Below, in pieces: positions 55,918 through 64,000 of a stretch of 64,000 bases of DNA. The stretch lies in assembly GCA_020634975.1 (NCBI GenBank), contig JACKAQ010000001.1, forward strand, positions 1,612,001 to 1,676,000, in the 5' to 3' direction. Source of the stretch: JACKAQ01 sp020634975 [NCBI: Calditrichia bacterium]. Lineage in GTDB: Bacteria > Calditrichota > Calditrichia > RBG-13-44-9. Every line of letters begins with the position of its first letter. Positions within the stretch are counted from its first letter, which is position 1. The notes under the pieces were generated by a model. The model was given only the letters and a program-made list of their open reading frames with translations, did no database searches and was not told the origin of the DNA. The position numbers and the translations under genes were made by a program.

Positions 55918-56169
55918 ACATAGACCTCCAAAGTTTATGTGATAAGGGTTATTTAATGCAATATTTTGGAATGAAATAATAACACATCTATGGCGCGGAT
56001 GATATCGGAATATTTTTTTGATGCGTTATTGCTTGGATGCATTCATATAAATCCAACCATTTATTTTCAAATCCTCAAATTTCCCAAAAACATCACTTGC
56101 ATTTTAATTCAAACGCAGTAATCTGTATCAGATTGGGATATCACGCGGATATAACTTGGGGAATACGGC

Positions 56170-58344
56170 ATGAAAGCGACTGCGGAAGAAGTAAAAACGT
56201 TGCTCAGCGGCGGAAATCAGGAAAACACCGGTGAGCCTGCCGGTTTAAAATTCGGCACTTTTGGCGGTGTTTTTTCACCAACGGTGCTCACGATTTTGGG
56301 CGTGATCATGTATTTGCGCCTCGGCTGGGTGGTTGGCAACGCCGGGCTGCTCGGCGCGATAGCCATCATTTTGCTGGCAAAATCGATCACCATTTGCACC
56401 GGTTTGTCGATGGCGTCAATCACTACCAACATCAAAATCGGCGCGGGCGGCGCGTATTCAATCATCGCCAAATCGCTGGGACTGGAAACCGGCGGCAGTG
56501 TCGGCATCCCGTTTTATGTGTCGCAAACGTTATCCACAGCGCTGTATATTATTGGTTTTACTGAAGGTTGGCTCGGTTTTTTTCCGGATCACCCGCCGCT
56601 GCTGGTCGGTTTGGCAACCTGGTTAATTTTGATGATTCTGGCGGGTGTCAGCACCACTTTCGCGATTCGTATTCAATATATAATCATGCTGTTGATTGCC
56701 CTTTCCATCGCCAGTTTTTTGATGATGGACAGCCAGCCCATCGCCCAGCCGCAGCTCATCGGCAAATTTGAAGACGCAGGATTCTGGCAGGTTTTCGCTA
56801 TTTTCTTCCCCGCGGTTACCGGCATTATGGCCGGCGCAAACATGTCCGGCGATCTCAAAGATCCCCGAAAATCGATACCATCCGGCACGCTTTCCGCCAT
56901 CGGTTTAACGCTGATAATTTATGTAGCGCTCGCGTATGTTTTGGGCGCATACATCGCTCCGGAAGATTTGCGCGGCAACCAAATGATTATGGCAGACACC
57001 GCATTTTACCGCCCCATCGTGTTGATCGGCATTTTGGCGGCAACATTTTCATCCGCGTTGGGCAGCATAATGGGCGCACCGCGCATTTTGCAGGCGCTGG
57101 CAGAACACAAAATTGTGCCGCTGCACGATCTGTTTTCCAAAAAAACAGCCGGCGGAGAGCCGCGCAACGCAGCGTTATTTACCGGCGCAGTGGTTGTTTT
57201 GGCGCTCATCCCCGGTAATCTGGATATTTTGGCAACGCTGATCACCATGTTTTTCCTGATCACCTACGGCATGCTGAATCTTGTTGTGTTCATCCAGCAA
57301 AGCATGAAAATTATCAGCTTCCGCCCGACCATTCGCATCCCCCAATTTGTATCGCTTTTTGGTGCGGTCGGCTGCATTTTTATGATGTTTTTGATCAACG
57401 CGGTGTTCAGCACTGTTGCGATTATCATCATCATTTTGTTGTATTTTTGGCTGACGCGAAAGGAACTGCATTCGGAATTTGGCGATATTCGCGGCGGTAT
57501 GTTTTTGGCGCTGGCAGAGCGTGCTTCGCGGGTGGCAGCCAAATATCCACGCCACCAGATTTCCTGGAAACCGGATTTGCTGCTGCCGATCGACGATCCC
57601 AAAGTGTGGTCCGGCTCGCTGATGTTCATCCGCGATATCACCCATCCATCCGGCAGTATTTTTGCATTTACAGTCAGCCCAAATGGTCGCGAAGCACAGT
57701 TGCAGGAGATAAAAAATCTGCTGTTCCCGCTCAAAAGCCAGGACATTTTTGTGAACGCGGCGGTCATCGAAAATGAAAATTTTGTTCGCGGCGCAAAATC
57801 GGTGATTCAAACACTGCACGGCGGCGCATTTCGCCCAAATATTTTATTCCTCACACTCGGCAACGAAACTTCCCGGGATGACGATGCCCGCCAACTGATC
57901 GCCGAAGCATCGCGCGATGAATTGGGCATTTTGATGCTCCGGCAACACCCGCGTGTGGCATTCGGCATGCACAAAAATATCAACCTCTGGCTGCGGGAAA
58001 AGAGCACCAATTGGCATTTGGCAATTTTGATAAGTCTATATTTACAAACAAATTGGGGTGGAAAACTGAACCTGGTTACCACCGCAGAATCGGAAGCGGA
58101 CAAACAGCGAATGTATGACTTTTTGGAACATTTGAGCGATATGGCGCGGCTGCCATCGCTGACGGAATATGTGGTGCTGCAGGGTAATTTCCGCGAAGCC
58201 ATTGCCCTCGCCCCGCGTGCGGATGTGAACATTTTTGGCATCGGCGATGAACCGTCGTTCGATTTTATGCGTAACACTTCCGAATGGACCAATTCGTCCT
58301 GTTTATTTGTGAAAGATTCCGGGCAGGAGAGTGCACTGGTTTAA
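56170..58344 (+). CDS. Cation-chloride cotransporter family (SLC12-like) APC permease
   Basis: A 724-residue APC-superfamily transporter of the SLC12 (Na-K-Cl/K-Cl) type. It has the family start GTFGGVFSPTVLTILGVIMYLRLGWVVGNAG (split motif), KIGAGGAYSIIAKSLG, GYYISQTLS-like FYVSQTLSTALYIIGF, FFPAVTGIMAGANMSGDLKDPRKSIP and SALGSIMGAPRILQALAEHK. Twelve or so helices end near residue 425, then a cytoplasmic C-terminal domain of about 290 residues follows as in eukaryotic NKCC proteins. It probably cotransports chloride with potassium or sodium. Paired by context with the mannosylglycerate operon, it fits osmotic adaptation. A methyltransferase gene follows 17 bases downstream. Confidence 0.9.
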   Translation: MKATAEEVKTLLSGGNQENTGEPAGLKFGTFGGVFSPTVLTILGVIMYLRLGWVVGNAGLLGAIAIILLAKSITICTGLSMASITTNIKIGAGGAYSIIAKSLGLETGGSVGIPFYVSQTLSTALYIIGFTEGWLGFFPDHPPLLVGLATWLILMILAGVSTTFAIRIQYIIMLLIALSIASFLMMDSQPIAQPQLIGKFEDAGFWQVFAIFFPAVTGIMAGANMSGDLKDPRKSIPSGTLSAIGLTLIIYVALAYVLGAYIAPEDLRGNQMIMADTAFYRPIVLIGILAATFSSALGSIMGAPRILQALAEHKIVPLHDLFSKKTAGGEPRNAALFTGAVVVLALIPGNLDILATLITMFFLITYGMLNLVVFIQQSMKIISFRPTIRIPQFVSLFGAVGCIFMMFLINAVFSTVAIIIIILLYFWLTRKELHSEFGDIRGGMFLALAERASRVAAKYPRHQISWKPDLLLPIDDPKVWSGSLMFIRDITHPSGSIFAFTVSPNGREAQLQEIKNLLFPLKSQDIFVNAAVIENENFVRGAKSVIQTLHGGAFRPNILFLTLGNETSRDDDARQLIAEASRDELGILMLRQHPRVAFGMHKNINLWLREKSTNWHLAILISLYLQTNWGGKLNLVTTAESEADKQRMYDFLEHLSDMARLPSLTEYVVLQGNFREAIALAPRADVNIFGIGDEPSFDFMRNTSEWTNSSCLFVKDSGQESALV

Positions 58345-58361
58345 AGATCACGGAATAATTG

Positions 58362-58988
58362 ATGAACATAAATGACGCATACAACCGCTGGTCGGACAAT
58401 TATGACCAAATGGAAAACCGCACCCGAGATCTCGATTTTCAGGCGATGCAGGATATTGTTGAACGATTGCCATTCAAGACGGCAGTGGAAATCGGTTGCG
58501 GCACCGGAAAAAACACGGCGTTGCTGGCAAAAAAAGCGTCAACTGTAATCGCGATGGATTTTTCGGAGGGCATGCTGGCAAAAGCGCGCCAAAAAGTGCC
58601 TGCGCCGAATATCGAATTTGTTCAGGCGGATATCGCCAAAACGTGGCCGGTTGCCGACGATTTCGCGGATTTCATCACCTGCAACCTCGTTCTGGAGCAC
58701 ATCGAAAATCTGGATTTCGTGTTCAGCGAAGCGCAGCGTACGCTGCGCAACAACGGACGATTTTTCGTATCCGAACTACATCCGTTCAAACAATACATCG
58801 GCGGGAAAGCCAACTTCAACAATGGCGAAAAAGACATCGTACTCACCTGTTTCACCCACCACATTTCCGAATTCTGGCAGGCTGCGCTGCACAATAATTT
58901 GCGTTGCATCGAGCTCACCGAACGGTTTATCGCGGATGATAAAACAGACGTTCCGAGACTGGTTAACTTATTGTTTTTAAAAAAGTAA
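58362..58988 (+). CDS. Class I SAM-dependent methyltransferase
   Basis: A 208-residue methyltransferase. Motif I VEIGCGTGKNT, motif II VIAMDFSEGML, motif III FVQADIAKTWP and post-I DFITCNLVLEHIENLDFVF show a Rossmann-like class I domain of the methyltransferase type 11/25 group. No substrate-specific features are visible; the HPFKQYIGGKANF segment is like small-molecule (ubiquinone/tetracenomycin-type) methyltransferases. Start ATG 58362; a TTG sits one codon upstream. It follows the cotransporter gene closely and is likely cotranscribed. Confidence 0.9.
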   Translation: MNINDAYNRWSDNYDQMENRTRDLDFQAMQDIVERLPFKTAVEIGCGTGKNTALLAKKASTVIAMDFSEGMLAKARQKVPAPNIEFVQADIAKTWPVADDFADFITCNLVLEHIENLDFVFSEAQRTLRNNGRFFVSELHPFKQYIGGKANFNNGEKDIVLTCFTHHISEFWQAALHNNLRCIELTERFIADDKTDVPRLVNLLFLKK

Positions 58989-59061
58989 TACAAGCTTTTA
59001 AAATTGATACTTTTCAGAGAAAATGGCACCGTGAATCGAGCTAGATACTTGATTAAGATAA

Positions 59062-59086
59062 AAGTAACTATTAAATATGGTTACTT
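59062..59086. other. Small hairpin ahead of the AT-rich HEPN-like gene
   Basis: AAGTAAC (59062-59068) and GTTACTT (59080-59086) form a 7-bp stem across an 11-base AT-rich loop. Possible operator or attenuator-like element 54 bases before the ATG at 59140. Confidence 0.35.
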
Positions 59087-59139
59087 GTAATCGTTATGAC
59101 AATTACTCAATGTCTAATAAAGACTGGAAAAAAAATTAA

Positions 59140-59934
59140 ATGAATGAAGATATTTTAAAAGGACTATTAGCTCTCACCGTAGAGAGTAAAGACCATGCAG
59201 AAATTCCTTTACAGAAAATTATTGCTATGCAAGATATATATTTAAAAAATAATCCCACGCTTTACACTCAAAAACAAATAAAACAACTCGATTACTATCT
59301 TAAAGCAGTGGCATATAAATTTCAATTAACTACCATTAGCTTAGAACAATTATGGTCTCTCAGCTATATGAAACGCCGTGAGCTGGATTATGCTCTTAAA
59401 AACAGCCTAGATCGTCTCGATGTTTTTGATAATGAATTGATAATGGTTTCTTTTGTTTTGGAAGGCTTTTTATTCCAATCACGCTCTTTGATAGATTTTT
59501 TAATGCTTTATATTTGTTTTTTTCTCAAAACTGGTCATCAAGGAAGTATTACTAAATCAAAGTTTTATAAGGAATTAGACAAAACTTTAGGAGACCCGTT
59601 TTCTCAAAAAGCATCATTAGTTAATGAATATTTTCGCAGTAAAATATTTGGGACATCGGATTGGGAAGGTCTAAACCCAAATAATTGGGGCTCACTTATA
59701 GAATCATTAAGAAACAAAATAGCACATAGAGATATCATTCGTCCTTCTTTTAACAGTGATGAATCCATATTTGATAACATTTTGTTCAATTGGCCCACAA
59801 TTCAAGGGATCACATATGATCGCTTTTGTCAATATATGCAGAACGGGATATTTACTTCATTTGTAAATCTATCTCCCATTCTGTACGAGTTGGAATGGAA
59901 ATCAGGTCCATATATGCCAACTTTATGGGATTAA
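59140..59934 (+). CDS. Orphan protein with HEPN-like RX4H motif (AT-rich)
   Basis: A 264-residue, almost entirely helical protein that I cannot assign to a named family. Residues 191-196, RNKIAH, fit the R-x4-H motif of HEPN ribonuclease/nucleotide-binding domains, in a helix ending LIESLRNKIAHRDIIRP. A hydrophobic segment (about 118-130, LIDFLMLYICFFLK) may be a buried helix or membrane contact. Codon use is strikingly AT-rich compared with all neighbours, suggesting horizontal transfer. No antitoxin, nucleotidyltransferase or nuclease partner is seen on either side. HEPN proteins often act in toxin-antitoxin or antiphage systems, but that is only suggested here by the motif and the base composition. 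Confidence 0.55.
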   Translation: MNEDILKGLLALTVESKDHAEIPLQKIIAMQDIYLKNNPTLYTQKQIKQLDYYLKAVAYKFQLTTISLEQLWSLSYMKRRELDYALKNSLDRLDVFDNELIMVSFVLEGFLFQSRSLIDFLMLYICFFLKTGHQGSITKSKFYKELDKTLGDPFSQKASLVNEYFRSKIFGTSDWEGLNPNNWGSLIESLRNKIAHRDIIRPSFNSDESIFDNILFNWPTIQGITYDRFCQYMQNGIFTSFVNLSPILYELEWKSGPYMPTLWD

Positions 59935-59981
59935 AAAACACCTACCATTATCTCAATACTTACAACAAGAACGCTATACTA

Positions 59982-61235
59982 CTATCCCAGTTTCCTCCAA
60001 ATTTCCGCCAGCACAGATTTATCAATCCCCAATTGCTCCGCAAAATCATCGAGGTGTTTCGGCGATGTGCTGCCGGTTTGTTTTGCCAGTTCCATGCGCT
60101 TTTTGATGAGCAGCGCCAGTTGTGCGTCCACTACATCTAACTCGCTTTGTTTACCTGCAGTTACGTCCGATTGAATTTGTTGTTGCACCAGCAGCAGATC
60201 GAGAATCACAATCGCTGCCATCGCCTCGGCAACCGGCACCACACGCGGACAAATGCAGGGATCGTGACGTCCGCCGACGGATAGCGGCACGGTTTCGCCG
60301 GACTGGTTGACCGTATGCTGAATTTTATTGATCGACGACGGCGGTTTTACACCCAGCCGCAGAATCACATCCTGACCGGTGGAAATACCGCCGAGCAGTC
60401 CACCGGCGTGATTGGTTTTCGGCACAATTTCGCCGCTGCCGTTCACGTGAAATACGTCGTTGTTTTCGCTGGCGAGCATTTCCGCTGCGGCAAATCCGCT
60501 ACCGAATTCGATGCCTTTTGTCGCACCGATGGAAAGCAGACCGTGCGCCAGTTCCGCATCCAGTTTTTCGAATGCCGGATCGCCCAATCCTGCCGGCAAA
60601 CCTTTGATGTGCAGTTCCACCACGCCGCCAACCGAATCGCCGGTTTCAGCGATGTCACGAATGTAGGTTTCCATTTGTGCGGCAACTGCCGGATCGGGGC
60701 AGCGCACCGGATTTTTCTCAATGAAATCGTAATCCACAGTTTGCGCCTCAAGTTTGCCGATTTTCCGCACAAATCCGTAAAACTCGATGCCGTGTTCCCG
60801 CAACACCTGTTTGGCAATGGCGCCGGCAGCAACCCGCATAGCGGTTTCCCGACCGGAGGCACGTCCGCCGCCGCGAAAATCGAAGATGCCGTATTTCTTG
60901 AGATAGGTATATGCCGCATGACCGGGGCGCACTACTTCGGCAATTTTTGAATAATCTTTGCTGCGCTGATCTTCATTTTTCACCAGCACACAAATGGGCG
61001 TTCCGGTGGTTTTCCCCTCAAAAACGCCGGACACAATTATGGCACGATCCTGCTCATTTCGCGGCGTGCTCACTTTGCTTTGTCCGGGTCGTCGCCGCTG
61101 CATTTCCCGCTGGATTTCGTCGATATCGATGGAAATACCCGGTTTTACGCCATCAATTACTGCGCCGATATACGGGCCGTGGCTTTCGCCAAAGGTCATT
61201 ACGGCATACAACGATCCGTATTTACTGCCTGCCAT
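59982..61235 (-). CDS. aroC: Chorismate synthase with chorismate-mutase-like C-terminal tail
   Basis: A 417-residue chorismate synthase (EPSP to chorismate, FMN-dependent). Family motifs: GESHGPYIGAVIDGVKPGI, RRRPGQSKVSTPRNEQD, FRGGGRASGRETAMRVAAG and GRHDPCICPRVVPVAEAM. The usual catalytic chain ends near VILDLLLVQQQ, about residue 350. A further 53 residues (365-417) resemble an AroQ chorismate mutase: ELDVVDAQLALLIKKRMELAK like its first helix and AEQLGIDKSVLAEIWRKL like its last. The middle part with the other catalytic residues is missing. I start at ATG 61235 (GGAGAAAAT upstream). The next genes upstream on this strand are aroA and DAHPS/chorismate mutase. Confidence 0.93.
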   Translation of the reverse strand: MAGSKYGSLYAVMTFGESHGPYIGAVIDGVKPGISIDIDEIQREMQRRRPGQSKVSTPRNEQDRAIIVSGVFEGKTTGTPICVLVKNEDQRSKDYSKIAEVVRPGHAAYTYLKKYGIFDFRGGGRASGRETAMRVAAGAIAKQVLREHGIEFYGFVRKIGKLEAQTVDYDFIEKNPVRCPDPAVAAQMETYIRDIAETGDSVGGVVELHIKGLPAGLGDPAFEKLDAELAHGLLSIGATKGIEFGSGFAAAEMLASENNDVFHVNGSGEIVPKTNHAGGLLGGISTGQDVILRLGVKPPSSINKIQHTVNQSGETVPLSVGGRHDPCICPRVVPVAEAMAAIVILDLLLVQQQIQSDVTAGKQSELDVVDAQLALLIKKRMELAKQTGSTSPKHLDDFAEQLGIDKSVLAEIWRKLG

Positions 61236-61338
61236 ATTTTCTCCAATTTTTTGCCACAAATGGTCACAAATACACACTAATTAATTCAAAATGCTATTCA
61301 CAACGCCAAAGTAAAAAACACCTCTAGCGAATAACCAA

Positions 61339-61414
61339 GGAGACTCCTGCATTCGCAGGAGTGACAGCTAAATGTATGATTTTATTATCATTCCGGGCTT
61401 GCCCCGGAATCTCC
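61339..61414. repeat. Dispersed mosaic palindromic repeat, copy 4 (variant arm)
   Basis: Left unit GGAGACTCCTGC...GCAGGAGTGAC (61339-61365) and right unit TCATTCCGGG...CCCCGGAATCTCC (61388-61414). The right arm uses CCGGG instead of CCTGC, but ends and plan match the other copies. It lies between aroA and aroC. Confidence 0.7.
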
Positions 61415-61508
61415 CGCAATTACATCTTGGGACTATTTTCCATTCCCTAAAATTTAAAACACACAAACAGAACCCTACGATATAAAAATTTCGTTTTAAC
61501 CCCTGCGG

Positions 61509-62759
61509 TTAAACTTCTTCCCAAAGCTCAAGATGCGCCCAGAAATCCGGGTAGGATTTGGCGACGCACTGCGGTTCGTCGATGGTGATGCCGGGAATTT
61601 TGGTGCCCGCCAGCGCAAAGCTCATCGCGATGCGGTGATCGTTGAACGCCTGCAGCGCTGCCCCGTGATATTTTTTTTGCGGGAAAATTGTCAGCGTGCC
61701 GTCGGCGTAATCGCTTTTTCCGCCGAGCGCCGCCAGATTTTTTTGCACCGCAGCGATGCGGTCGCTTTCCTTAAATCGCAGATTTTCCACGCCGGTGAGT
61801 TTTACCGCATCCGGTGCAAACATGGCGATGATCGCCAACGTCGGCACCATGTCGGGAATATCCACGCAATCGACCGTAAAACCGCGTTCGATGCCGCCGG
61901 AAATTTCCACGCGATCGGGATAGAGCATCACCCGCGCGCCAATTTCTTCCGCAATTTCGAAAATGCGTTCATCGCCCTGCAGCGATGGCAGCATCACGTC
62001 TGTCAGCGATATTTTTGCCCCGTGAATCAACCCGAGCGCCACCCAATATCCGGCTGCGGAAAAATCTTTTTCCACCTGATAATTCCAGATATAATCCGGT
62101 TTCTGCGCTTTCACCCAAATAGCATTTTTGGAAAATTCAACCGGTAAGTTCAGCCGTTTCATCAACTTATACGTCATCGAAATATACGGCAGCGAGGGGA
62201 TATTTTCCTGCAATTCGATGGTCAAATCATTTTCCATCCACAGTGCAGACATCATCATCGCGGTGATAATTTGCGAAGTCGGCAGATTGTCGAAATGAAT
62301 TTTCCCGCCGGGCAATGTTGCCGGATGAACCGTTGCCGGGAGCGATCCGCCGCGATGATCAATGCGAATCCCCAGCTTTGCGCAGGCATCAAACACTTGC
62401 AAAAACGGGCGTTCGTGCAATCGATCCGTTCCGTAAAAACGAAACGGTTGATCGAGATGCGCCGCCAGCGGCACCAAAAATCGCGCTGATGAACCGGAAT
62501 TTCCCAAAAACGCATCGGGTTTTGTTACTGTCCCGATGGGTGATTCAATTTCCAGAACATCGCCATTTTGCCGCGATTTCATGCCCATGTTTTGCAGCGC
62601 GGTTTGGGTAATTTCCAGATCTTCCGATGCCAGCAAATGTTTGATGCGAGTGGGGCCGCTGTTCATCGCGCCCAAAATGCAAATCCGGTGACTCACACTT
62701 TTGGAGGTCGGCAGCGCGACGATTTTTTCTGTGATTTTTGCAGTTTTTATGCGATACAT
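61509..62759 (-). CDS. aroA: 3-phosphoshikimate 1-carboxyvinyltransferase (EPSP synthase)
   Basis: A 416-residue EPSP synthase, the shikimate-pathway step from shikimate-3-phosphate and PEP. Seen: LPTSKSVSHRICILGAM (phosphate-binding Lys/Arg), FLGNSGSSARFLVPLAAH (PEP loop; the common GNAGT is GNSGS here), QIITAMMMSALW, the Asp of VDCVDIPDMVPTLAI, RFKESDRIAAVQKNLAALG and NDHRIAMSFALAG. Length is normal. No clear Shine-Dalgarno sequence. It lies between aroC and the DAHPS/chorismate mutase gene, all on the minus strand. Confidence 0.95.
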   Translation of the reverse strand: MYRIKTAKITEKIVALPTSKSVSHRICILGAMNSGPTRIKHLLASEDLEITQTALQNMGMKSRQNGDVLEIESPIGTVTKPDAFLGNSGSSARFLVPLAAHLDQPFRFYGTDRLHERPFLQVFDACAKLGIRIDHRGGSLPATVHPATLPGGKIHFDNLPTSQIITAMMMSALWMENDLTIELQENIPSLPYISMTYKLMKRLNLPVEFSKNAIWVKAQKPDYIWNYQVEKDFSAAGYWVALGLIHGAKISLTDVMLPSLQGDERIFEIAEEIGARVMLYPDRVEISGGIERGFTVDCVDIPDMVPTLAIIAMFAPDAVKLTGVENLRFKESDRIAAVQKNLAALGGKSDYADGTLTIFPQKKYHGAALQAFNDHRIAMSFALAGTKIPGITIDEPQCVAKSYPDFWAHLELWEEV

Positions 62760-62888
62760 TTTATAAAGGATAAAGGGTTAATGATTACGGATAAATTGTT
62801 GATCCCTGAGATCAGGGTCGAAAATGGTGAAAAAATCGATTAAACTATTGGCGAATGCCGTTCGCCCTTACCTACTCAACAACTCAAA

Positions 62889-64000
62889 TTACGCTTTTCC
62901 GTTTTTCTTTTTATCACCATTCGGGTTCATCAATTTGGACTGGATGCGGATCGAATTTTCGTGCACTTTTTGGTAAATTTCTTTTACGAACGCATCTTCC
63001 ATTCCCATTTGCCGGGCTTGTTCCAGCCGGTCTTCGATGAGGTGATGCCATCGTCCGACCTGCAAAATCGCCATGTTGTGATCTTTTTTATACTGCCCGA
63101 TTTTTTCGGAAATTTGGTTGCGGCGATAGAGGATGTCCAACAATTGCTGATCGAGAATATCGATTTCCGAACGATATGCCACAAGAATTTCCTTCCCGTT
63201 GCCTTCGCCTTCTTCTTTGCGATACGTAAGGCTTTCGAGCAGATCTTTCAGCGAATCGGGCGTGACCTGCTGGGCGCTGTCGCTCCAGGCTTTTTCGGGA
63301 TCGACATGGGTTTCGATCATCAATCCGTTCATCGCCATGTCCAGCGCTTTTTGGGACACTTCGCGAACCAGATCACGTTTGCCAGCGATGTGGCTGGGAT
63401 CGCAAATCAACGGAATTTCCGGGGCAATGCGTTTCAACTCGATGGCGATATCCCATTTCGGCGCGTTGCGATAGGGCATTTTGCTGTAAACAGAAAATCC
63501 GCGATGAATCGCGCCAAGCCGTTTGATACCGGCGTTGCTCATCCGTTCCAATGCGCCGATCCACAGTTGCAAATCGGGATTCACCGGGTTTTTCACCCAA
63601 ACGGGCACATCCACGCCGCTGAGCGCGTTGGCAATCTCCTGCACCGAAAACGGGTTGACGCTGGTTCGCGCGCCGATCCACAGCACATCCACTCCAAATT
63701 TGAGCGCTTCGTACACGTGATTGGTATTTGCCACTTCGCAGGCGGTCAGCAGTCCGGTTTCCTCTTTGGCGCGTTTGAGCCACTGCAGTGCCTGCACGCC
63801 ATGTCCCTCAAAATCGCCGGGACGGGTGCGCGGTTTCCAAACGCCGGCACGAAAAATTTTCACACCCGGCACTTTGGCGACGGCGTGGGCGGTTGCCAGC
63901 ACTTGTTCTTCGCTTTCGGCGCTGCACGGACCGGCGATGATCAACGGTTTATCGTTTTCGGGAACCCATTCGCTGCGGGTCAGTACTTCCAGACGGGGAG
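62889..64000 (-). CDS. DAHP synthase/chorismate mutase fusion (5' end outside window)
   Basis: The frame is open to the window edge, so the N-terminus is cut off. The first part is a KDSA/AroF-type DAHP synthase (IIAGPCSAESEEQV, AGVWKPRTRPGDFEGHG, LWIGARTSVNPFSVQEIA, WVKNPVNPDL, CDPSHIAGKRDLV, MIETHVDPEKAWSD). The last 100 residues are a complete AroQ chorismate mutase with Arg in YRSEIDILD, Arg in YRRNQI and Lys in QYKKDHN at the expected spacing. It makes DAHP from PEP and erythrose 4-phosphate and also turns chorismate into prephenate. The fused mutase is usually thought to give feedback control. Followed by aroA 129 bases downstream. Confidence 0.93.
   Translation of the reverse strand, partial: PRLEVLTRSEWVPENDKPLIIAGPCSAESEEQVLATAHAVAKVPGVKIFRAGVWKPRTRPGDFEGHGVQALQWLKRAKEETGLLTACEVANTNHVYEALKFGVDVLWIGARTSVNPFSVQEIANALSGVDVPVWVKNPVNPDLQLWIGALERMSNAGIKRLGAIHRGFSVYSKMPYRNAPKWDIAIELKRIAPEIPLICDPSHIAGKRDLVREVSQKALDMAMNGLMIETHVDPEKAWSDSAQQVTPDSLKDLLESLTYRKEEGEGNGKEILVAYRSEIDILDQQLLDILYRRNQISEKIGQYKKDHNMAILQVGRWHHLIEDRLEQARQMGMEDAFVKEIYQKVHENSIRIQSKLMNPNGDKKKNGKA

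Overview
The window reads as a stretch of ordinary chromosome from a Gram-negative FCB-group bacterium, most likely a Calditrichota (Calditrichaeota) lineage. This placement is inference. It rests on two secreted propeller proteins that end in type IX (Por-type) sorting domains (14432-17077 and 27484-28887, both with the YPNPFNP signature), on many signal-peptide and lipobox proteins with beta-propeller folds, on a surface-antigen barrel fused to a peptidase and propeller, and on DUF2911, DUF1761 and DAHP synthase/chorismate mutase fusions typical of FCB genomes. I see no rRNA, tRNA, CRISPR array, prophage or insertion sequence.

Layout. 1-3.1 kb: the end of a TonB-dependent receptor and an AbgT-type transporter. 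3.1-7.7 kb (minus): an acidic-repeat protein, a PdxJ-like protein that has lost its catalytic residues, a CsgG/FlgO-like secreted protein, and two paralogous small lipoproteins, one frameshifted. 7.8-14.3 kb: NAD-dependent DNA ligase, DUF2461, a propeller lipoprotein and the transglycosylase MltF. 14.4-17.1 kb: a large choice-of-anchor I protein. 17.2-20.7 kb (minus): an AT-richer three-gene unit (porin, short phosphate-binding-like protein, hybrid histidine kinase). 21-28.9 kb: MetZ, OsmC, a TolB-like lipoprotein with a stop at codon 2, DUF1761, an AraC regulator divergent from an ABC-2 exporter, and a choice-of-anchor B protein in an operon with a Nei-type glycosylase. 30-38.4 kb: an iodotyrosine-deiodinase-like nitroreductase, TlpA, an M24 peptidase, a cold-shock protein, a Bax1/DUF790 nuclease, an alpha-oxoamine synthase, RraA and an LplT-PlsC fusion. 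38.6-49.4 kb: an M1 peptidase, a single-domain response regulator, a GNAT-amidinohydrolase fusion, formate-THF ligase, a radical SAM protein and the peptidase-propeller-barrel giant. 49.5-54.7 kb: a mannosylglycerate operon (GH38, MPG synthase, MPG phosphatase). 54.9-64 kb: a tandem DUF2911 protein, a cation-chloride cotransporter, a methyltransferase, an AT-rich HEPN-like orphan, and the shikimate genes aroC, aroA and DAHP synthase/chorismate mutase.

How it fits together. The mannosylglycerate operon plus a cation-chloride cotransporter points to osmotic or thermal stress adaptation, as in marine or saline habitats. The shikimate genes (DAHPS-CM, aroA, aroC, same strand) cover the entry and the last two steps to chorismate plus the branch to prephenate. 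AroC carries a shrunken chorismate-mutase-like tail, which I find the most unusual protein-level feature here together with the PdxJ pseudoenzyme. Four intergenic loci carry the same mosaic palindromic repeat (GGGAGA...TCTCC ends). I did not find a clear undescribed defence or secretion system. The best candidates for novelty are single proteins with odd architectures and the porin/binding-protein/kinase unit.
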